Origin: JACVRW01 sp963728495
GTDB taxonomy: Bacteria > Actinomycetota > Thermoleophilia > Solirubrobacterales > Thermoleophilaceae
Direction of reading: 5' to 3'
Assembly (NCBI GenBank): GCA_963728495.1
Contig: CAVSKI010000007.1
Coordinates: forward strand, 124,001 to 188,000
DNA length: 64,000 nucleotides
Positions within the stretch are counted from its first letter, which is position 1. Every line of letters starts with the position of its first letter. A program made the position numbers and the translations under genes. The notes under the pieces are model-generated. The model searched no databases, was not told the DNA's origin, and worked only from the letters and a program-made list of their open reading frames with translations. Below are positions 58,784 through 64,000 of the stretch, one piece after another.

Positions 58784-59573
58784 CGTTCAGCACACCCTCC
58801 TCGCGCACCTGGTCGATGTCCTCGCGCACCTTCAGCGCCACGCCGAGCGTTTCCTCCAGCGAGCCACCCTCGAGCGCCAGCAGGGCCTGCGTCCAAGCGA
58901 TCGTCTCGCCCACACCGGGCAGCTTGTAGAGCTCCTGCTCGCGTAGCCGAGCCACCGCGGCGCACAGGGGAGGGAGGGAGGGGGGAGAGGCCGCGCTCGG
59001 GCGCCGGGTAGTCGACCCAGTGGTAAGGCAATGGCGCTTGAGCGCGTCGTGCAGCTCGCGCGTGCGGTTGGAAGTGATCACCACGAGGGGACGGCGCTCG
59101 GCGGTGATCGTGCCCAGCTCCGGGATCGAGACCTGGAAATCAGACAGGAACTCGAGCAGGAAGGCTTCGAATTCGTCGTCGGCCCGGTCGATCTCGTCGA
59201 TCAGCAACACCACCGGTTCCACCGCCATCAGCGCCTCCAGCAGTGGGCGGCGCAGCAGAAAGCGCTCGGAATAGAGCCCCTCGTCGCCGGCCACCTCGCC
59301 GCGTAGGTGAAGGAGCTGGCGCGGGTAGTCCCAGTCGTAGAGCGCGTGGTGGAGGTCGATGCCCTCGTGACACTGCAGGCGGATCAGACGGGCGCCCGTG
59401 GCTCCGGCCAGCGCCTTCGCCACCTCGGTCTTTCCCACCCCCGCCTCGCCCTCCAGGAGCAGCGGCTGCTCGAGGGTCGCCGCCAGGAACACGGCGGTCG
59501 ACAGGCCCCGGTCGGCGAGGTAGCGCTCGTCCGCCAGGGCCCGCCCTACATCTTCCGGATTGCCGAAGGTCAC
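58776..59573 (-). CDS. coxD: CoxD/MoxR-type AAA+ ATPase with an out-of-frame patch
   Basis: 265 aa from GTG 59573. Walker A EGEAGVGKTEVAKALAG (residues 41-57), Walker B VVLLIDEIDRAD (121-132) and sensor ITSNRTREL are intact. Residues ~184-205 read TTGSTTRRPSAASPPSLPP, where family members have a CLYHWVDYPAPERE-like segment; that sequence (YHWVDYPAPERG) is present in the neighbouring frame, so one base is missing near 59027 and the frame returns within the G/C tract at 58966-58990, with about 20 residues lost. Works with CoxE in metal-site maturation. Confidence 0.8.
   Translation of the reverse strand: MTFGNPEDVGRALADERYLADRGLSTAVFLAATLEQPLLLEGEAGVGKTEVAKALAGATGARLIRLQCHEGIDLHHALYDWDYPRQLLHLRGEVAGDEGLYSERFLLRRPLLEALMAVEPVVLLIDEIDRADDEFEAFLLEFLSDFQVSIPELGTITAERRPLVVITSNRTRELHDALKRHCLTTGSTTRRPSAASPPSLPPLCAAVARLREQELYKLPGVGETIAWTQALLALEGGSLEETLGVALKVREDIDQVREEGVLNDV
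58967..58985 (+). other. G-quadruplex-forming tract inside coxD
   Basis: GGGGAGGGAGGGAGGGGGG: four G runs of at least three separated by single A bases. It lies on the template strand for coxD transcription and within the damaged part of that gene. Confidence 0.6.
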
Positions 59574-60415
59574 CCCTCGGCGGCCGTCTTGAGCGCGCGC
59601 TTGGTGAGGACCCTCGCCAGGTGTCGCTTGTAGTCGGCCGTCGCGTTGAGATCGGCCGGCGGCTCGGTGCCCTCGGCGGCTTGCTCGGCCGCGGAGGCGA
59701 TCGATTCGGCATCGAGTCCGCCGCCCCGCAGGGCCTCCTCGCACGCGGTGGCGCGCAGAGGCGTGGAAGCCATGTGGGTGAGCCCAATGCGAACGTCCTC
59801 GCAGGAGCCGTCGCCGGCCTTCTTCACGAGGGCACACACGCCGACCATCGCCCAGTCCTCGGCGCGGCGGGTGAACTTCTCGTAGCCAAAGCCCCAGCCG
59901 TCGCCGGAGGGCACGCGGACCTCGGTCACCACCTCGTCCGCGGCGAGCGCCGTGGTCAGGTAGTCCTGAAACATGTCCGCGGCCGCAATCGAGCGCATCC
60001 CGTTGGGACCCTGGGCCGACAACTCCCCCTCGAGCGCGAGCAGCACGGCCGGCAGGTCGGATGCCGGGTCGCCGTGAGCCAGGGAGCCGCCGATCGTGCC
60101 GCGGTTGCGCACCTGCTGGTCGGCGATCTCCGAGGCCGCCCGCGAGACCACGCCGAGCTCGGGAGCGTTCTGGAGGTCGGCGTGGCGTGTCATGGCTCCG
60201 ATCCGCCACGATCCGTTCTCTCGCTGGATGCCGTGCAGCCCGGGAATCCGGCGCAGGTCCACCAGCAGGGTGGGCGCCGCCAGGCGCAGCTTCATCAGCG
60301 GTAGCAACGAGTGGCCGCCGGCCAGCAACTTGGCGTCCTCACCGTTCTCATGGAGCATGCGGACGGCCTCTTCGAGGCTCTCGGGCGCCTCGTAGGCGAA
60401 TGGTGCGGTGATCAT
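59570..60415 (-). CDS. coxM: FAD-binding subunit of molybdenum hydroxylase (CoxM type)
   Basis: 281 aa. FAD sites of the xanthine dehydrogenase medium subunit: AKLLAGGHSLLPLMKLRLA near the N terminus and RNRGTIGGSLAHGDPASDLPAVLLAL. The C-terminal CO dehydrogenase flavoprotein domain follows (GIGLTHMAS-like segment VRIGLTHMASTPLRA). Transfers electrons from the Fe-S subunit to FAD. Overlaps coxL upstream and coxD downstream. Confidence 0.92.
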   Translation of the reverse strand: MITAPFAYEAPESLEEAVRMLHENGEDAKLLAGGHSLLPLMKLRLAAPTLLVDLRRIPGLHGIQRENGSWRIGAMTRHADLQNAPELGVVSRAASEIADQQVRNRGTIGGSLAHGDPASDLPAVLLALEGELSAQGPNGMRSIAAADMFQDYLTTALAADEVVTEVRVPSGDGWGFGYEKFTRRAEDWAMVGVCALVKKAGDGSCEDVRIGLTHMASTPLRATACEEALRGGGLDAESIASAAEQAAEGTEPPADLNATADYKRHLARVLTKRALKTAAEG

Positions 60416-62872
60416 CGGGAACCTCCCATCGCATCGTCGGGGCCGTGGGGGCCGCTGCCCTGAGAGCCGTCTCCGGTCTCGGGCAGGTCCTTGCCCTGCT
60501 CGGTCCGGGCGGGACCGCCTCCATTGCCGTTCTGCGCGGCCTGAATGGCCTCGAACACGCGCATCGGCGTGAACGGCATGTCAAGGTCCTTGACACCCAG
60601 CGGGGCGAGCGCATCGAGTACCGCCGCGGCCACCGCCGGGGTGGCGGCGATCGTACCCGCCTCGCCCACACCCTTGGCCCCCAGCGAGTTGGTGGGCGAG
60701 GGCGTCTCGGTGCGGTCGGTGTTGATGTACGGCAGCTCGGCCGCCGTTGGCAGGGCGTAGTCCACGAACGTGCCGGTCACGAGCTGGCCCTCGTCGTCGT
60801 AGACAACCTGCTCGTAGAGCGCCTGCCCGATCGCGTGGACGATCCCGCCGTGCACCTGGCCGTCGATCAACATCGGGTTGATCGCCCGTCCACAATCATC
60901 GACGGCGTGATAGTCCACCACCTTGCACCTTGCCCGTCTCGGCGTCAACCTCGACTACGCACGCGTGCGCGCCGAAGGGGAACACGAAGTTCTCCGGGTC
61001 GTAGAAGGCGTTCTCCTCGAGCCCGGGCTCGATGTCCGCCGGCAGCTCCTGGGGCGGGATGTGCGCCGCACCCGAAACCTCGGCCATCGTCATCGCCTTC
61101 TCCGGCGAGCCCTTGACGTGGTAACTGCCGTTGGCCAGCTCGATGTCCTCCGGCGCCGCCTCCCACATCCCGGCACAGATCCGCTTGGCCTTTTCCTGCA
61201 CCCTGCGCGCCGCCATGGCCACCGCCTCGCCGCCCACCGCCAGCGAGCGCGAGCCGTAGGTGCCCCAACCCCAGGCGCCCTGATCCGTATCGCCGTGCAG
61301 GACGGTCACGTTCTCCGGGTCGATCCCGAGGATGTCCCCGGCGATCTGGGCGAAGCTGGTGTCGAGCCCTTGACCGTGCGGCGACGTACCGGAGTAGACG
61401 ATCGCCGATCCGGTCGGGGTCACGCGCACGTTGGCGGACTCGTAGTAGGCGGCCTGCAGGCCCACGCCCTGCGGACCCACCGCCCGCGACGGCGCCAGGC
61501 CACAGACCTCGACGTAGGTCGAGAAGCCGACGCCGCGGAGCACGCCCTCGCTCCGCAGGCGCTCCTGCTCGCTCCGGAACCGATCGAGGTCGAAGTTTTC
61601 GAGCAGCTTGTCGAGCGCGCCTTGGTAGTCGCCCGAGTCGTAGACGATCCCGAGGGCCGTCTCGTATGGAAAGTCATCCTTGGGGATGAAGTTCTTGCGG
61701 CGCAGCTCGAGCCGGTCCATCTCCAGCTCGTCGGCCAGGCGGTCCATCATCAGCTCGACCCAGTAAGTCATCTCCGGGCGCCCGGCGCCGCGAATCGCGT
61801 CCGTGCACATCTTGTTGGTGAAGACCCCCGTGAAGTGCACGTCGATTGACGGGATCTTGTAACAGCCGCCCGCCACCGGAAAGCCGAGCGTGGGGATGAA
61901 CGGCGTGAGCAGCAGCTGGTAGGCCCCGAGATCGGCCACAATCCTGGCGCGGCAGCCCGTGAGGGTGCCGTCGCGCTTGGCCGTGAGCGTGACCTCCACG
62001 GACTGGTCGCGCCCGTGGTGGCTGGTGGACATGTGCTCCGAGCGGGTCTCGGTCCACTTAACCGGGCGCCCCAGCCGCCGGGCCAGGGCCAGCACCAGCG
62101 CCTCCTCGTGGTAGACCTGAAGCTTCGCGCCGAACCCGCCGCCCACGTCGGGAGCGATCACGCGCACCTTGTCCTCCGCCATGCCGAGCACTCCGGAAAG
62201 CACGAAGCGCGCGATGTGCGGGACCTGCGTGGTGGAGTAAAGGATTACGCTGTCCGCGCGCGGCTCACCGATCGAGCAGCGCGGCTCGATCGGCGCGCCC
62301 GAGATGCGGTGGTTGGCGAAGCGGTGCTCGACGGTCACCTCCGCCTCGGCCTCTGCGGCCTCGAAATCGCCACCGGCCACGGCCCACTCGTGCGTCTTGT
62401 TGGTACCGAACTGCTCCCACACGAGCGGCGAGCCGTCCTCCAGTGCGGCGTCGGGATCCACCACCGCCGGCTTGGGGTCGTACTCCACGATCACCATGTC
62501 GGCCGCATCGACGGCCGCGCCTCGGCTGGCGGCCACGACCACGGCCACGGGATCGCCCACGTGCTTGACCTGGCCGCGCTTGAGGGGCCAGTTCTCGGGG
62601 GTCTTGATCTCTACCCCCGGCGGTGCCCATACCATCGCCAAGGGGCCCGCGAAATCGGCGGCCATTTCCTCGCCGGTAAGCACGGTGACGACGCCGGCGT
62701 GCTCCTTGGCGGCCGAGGTGTCGATCGAGGTGATCGCGGCGTGCGCCTCCGGAGAGCGGACGATCACCGCGTGGAGCATGCCCGGCAGGTTGATGTCGTC
62801 CGTGTAGCGCCCCTGCCCGGTGATCATGCGCGGGTCTTCCTTGCGCTTCATGCTCTGGCCGACCGCGCTCAT
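60412..62872 (-). pseudogene. coxL: Large molybdopterin subunit, form II CoxL-like (frame broken)
   Basis: ATG 62872 (overlapping the coxS stop). Aldehyde-oxidase/xanthine-dehydrogenase large subunit: GQGRYTDDINLPGMLHAVIVRSP, GGGFGAKLQVYHEEAL and the active-site region DAIRGAGRPEM at about residues 358-367. That is the RGAGR pattern of form II enzymes and not the RCSFR of bona fide CO dehydrogenase. At 60920-60933 the 7-bp unit ACCTTGC is duplicated, breaking the frame after DAETGKV; removing one copy joins to VVDYHAVDDCGRAINPM and the C terminus with KGVGEAGTIAATPA. Corrected length about 817 aa. Substrate probably an aldehyde or N-heterocycle (inference). Confidence 0.85.
60920..60933 (+). 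repeat. 7-bp tandem duplication (ACCTTGC x2) breaking coxL
   Basis: Two adjacent copies of ACCTTGC. Deleting one restores the coxL frame exactly, so this is the frameshifting lesion. Confidence 0.8.
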
Positions 62873-63348
62873 GCCGGCACCCCCTTGCCCGCCGCTTCCC
62901 TGACCGCTTCGACGATGTTGTGGTAGCCCGTGCAGCGGCACAGGACGCCCTCCAACCCGTGGCGAATCTCCTGGTCACTCGGACTCGGGTTGCGCTCGAG
63001 CAGGTCGGCGGCGGCCATGATCATGCCCGGCGTGCAGAAGCCGCACTGGAGCCCGTGCTTCTCACGGAAGGCCTGTTGGAGAGGATGGAGGCCCTCGGAG
63101 GGGGTTAGGCCCTCGATCGTGGTTACCTCGCCGCCGTCGGCCTGTGCGGCAAGGACGGTGCAGCTTTTGACCGACTCGCCGTTCAGGTGAACGGTGCAGG
63201 CGCCGCAATTGGTGGTGTCGCAGCCGATGTGCGTCCCGGTCAGGCCGAGATCGTCGCGCAGCCAGTGCACGAGCAGGGTCCTCGCCTCGACCTGCGCATC
63301 GCGCCTCTCTCCGTTGACGCTGACCTGTACGCGCACGGTTGCTCCCAT
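62869..63348 (-). CDS. coxS: [2Fe-2S] small subunit of molybdenum hydroxylase (CoxS type)
   Basis: 159 aa. Plant-type [2Fe-2S] site IGCDTTNCGACTVHLNGESVKSC and the second, all-helical [2Fe-2S] site QCGFCTPGM plus VLCRCTGYHNIVEAV. Passes electrons from the Mo centre to FAD. First gene of the operon coxSLMDE-xdhC(N,C)-mocA-coxG-marR. The first gene being coxS, not coxM, fits form II arrangements. Confidence 0.95.
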   Translation of the reverse strand: MGATVRVQVSVNGERRDAQVEARTLLVHWLRDDLGLTGTHIGCDTTNCGACTVHLNGESVKSCTVLAAQADGGEVTTIEGLTPSEGLHPLQQAFREKHGLQCGFCTPGMIMAAADLLERNPSPSDQEIRHGLEGVLCRCTGYHNIVEAVREAAGKGVPA

Positions 63349-63595
63349 TGCCTCTCCTCCGTTTCGAATCTCTTCGAAGCCTCTCCTGAAGGGGGGATGC
63401 TATGCCTCCGGGCAGGTGGGCGACAGGGTGGCTTGGCACCAGATGAGGCTTCGGGGTTCGGCGCGAGGGCCTCACGGATTTCGGCACGGCCGGCCGGGCC
63501 CCGGCGCCGGCCCCAGCCCGCCGCTTCTTTCTCCACCTCGCGGCGGCGCGGCATCGATCCTGAGCGTGCCGTCGCCTAGCTAAGGTTTTTCGGCG
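63349..63595. promoter_or_regulatory. Divergent intergenic region between coxS and DUF3105 gene
   Basis: 247 bp that must hold the promoters of both the cox operon and the DUF3105 gene. I find no clear palindrome or coding signal. A T-rich block GGTTTTT lies about 10 bp before the DUF3105 ATG. Confidence 0.4.
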
Positions 63596-64000
63596 ATGGC
63601 CCGCCGCAAGGAAGAGAAGGAGGCTCTGCGCCGCCAGCGCGAGGAACGCGAGGCCAAGGCGCGGGCCGAGCAGCAGCGCAAGCGCCTGGTCGGCTTCGGC
63701 GCCGCCGGCGTCCTCGTGCTGGCCGCCGCGGTGATCGGATTCCTCCTGGCGGGGGGAGGGGGCAACGGCGGCGGACCGGGCGGGGAGGGGAACTTCTTCC
63801 CCGAGGGCGGTGACGCGCCCACACAGAAGGTGTTCGATCTCGACGAAGCGGTGAGCGCCGCGGGCTGCGAGCTCAAGAGCAACAAGGGCAACGGAGTAGC
63901 GACCCACACCACCAGCCTCGACGAGAAGATCAAGTACAAGACCAACCCGCCCACCACGGGCCGCCATTACGAGATACCCGCCGAGGACGGCGTGTACGGC
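63596..64000 (+). CDS. DUF3105 membrane-anchored protein (3' partial)
   Basis: 135 residues before the window ends. A highly charged N terminus (ARRKEEKEALRRQREEREAKA) precedes one membrane helix (LVGFGAAGVLVLAAAVIGFLLAG, about residues 31-53) and a Gly-rich linker. The extracytoplasmic domain begins at KVFDLDEAVSAAGCELKSNKG and reaches NPPTTGRHYEIPAEDGVYG, the start of the DUF3105 signature with a conserved Cys and His. Function of the family is unknown. Confidence 0.82.
   Translation, partial: MARRKEEKEALRRQREEREAKARAEQQRKRLVGFGAAGVLVLAAAVIGFLLAGGGGNGGGPGGEGNFFPEGGDAPTQKVFDLDEAVSAAGCELKSNKGNGVATHTTSLDEKIKYKTNPPTTGRHYEIPAEDGVYG

Noticed and set aside
60412..63348. Bona fide aerobic CO dehydrogenase operon
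   Set aside because: The large subunit lacks the CSFR motif and has RGAGR, and gene order starts with coxS. It is better called a form II-like molybdenum hydroxylase.
1..64000. CRISPR arrays, insertion sequences, transposases, phage genes, replication origin
   Set aside because: None seen: no regular direct repeats with spacers, no transposase or integrase domain, no DnaA-box cluster.

Overview
The window is uniformly GC-rich with tightly packed, often 4-bp-overlapping genes. It looks like a chromosomal segment of a high-GC actinobacterium. A Thermoleophilia/Solirubrobacterales-type organism is my best guess, from gene content (F420/LLM oxidoreductases, form II molybdenum hydroxylase cluster, H1-like basic proteins, acidic low-complexity proteins). 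No rRNA or taxonomic marker is present, so this is inference.

Layout. 1-5.2 kb: a + strand operon of aldehyde dehydrogenase (cut by the window edge), Fe-S protein, FAD-linked oxidase, an 88-aa orphan and an LLM oxidoreductase. 5.1-9.5 kb: HD hydrolase, two tandem paralogous sulfatase-like proteins and a membrane protein. 9.5-14.1 kb: lipB-lipA-kelch, then rhomboid, a small membrane protein and a D-Ala-D-Ala carboxypeptidase. 14.1-17.3 kb: two tRNA-Ala genes (TGC, CGC) around a PD-(D/E)XK endonuclease, glutamate dehydrogenase and an acidic protein. 17.4-28.9 kb: regulators (MmyB-like, GntR/FCD, LuxR, ECF sigma), an ABC importer plus fumarylacetoacetase-type operon, and small catabolic or tailoring enzymes; five genes here carry frame breaks.

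28.9-41.5 kb (- strand) is the highlight: a complete, translationally coupled RiPP cluster. It has a nitrile-hydratase-type (NHLP) leader peptide whose core begins with six consecutive cysteines, an LLM flavin oxidoreductase, a fused E1-like/YcaO cyclodehydratase, a SagB-type dehydrogenase (frame broken), an HlyD-type adaptor, a C39-peptidase ABC exporter, a second NHLM-type ABC ATPase/permease and, unexpectedly, a carotenoid oxygenase. The likely product is an oligo-thiazole/thiazoline peptide.

41.6-55 kb: aldose epimerase, a deleted DUF899 remnant, ABC-F ATPase, Kup potassium transporter, two H1-like basic proteins and a DUF892 ferritin-like protein with a basic tail, a polar amino-acid ABC transporter, AlkZ-like protein, DUF1801, a MocR regulator and an EamA exporter. 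55-63.3 kb (- strand): a cox-type molybdenum hydroxylase operon (coxS, L, M, D, E, two XdhC halves, mocA, coxG, marR). Its CoxL carries a form II-like motif, and coxL, coxD and coxG are visibly damaged. 63.6-64 kb: start of a DUF3105 protein cut by the window end.

Many single-base frame breaks suggest either sequencing or assembly error or real decay; the sequence alone cannot decide which.
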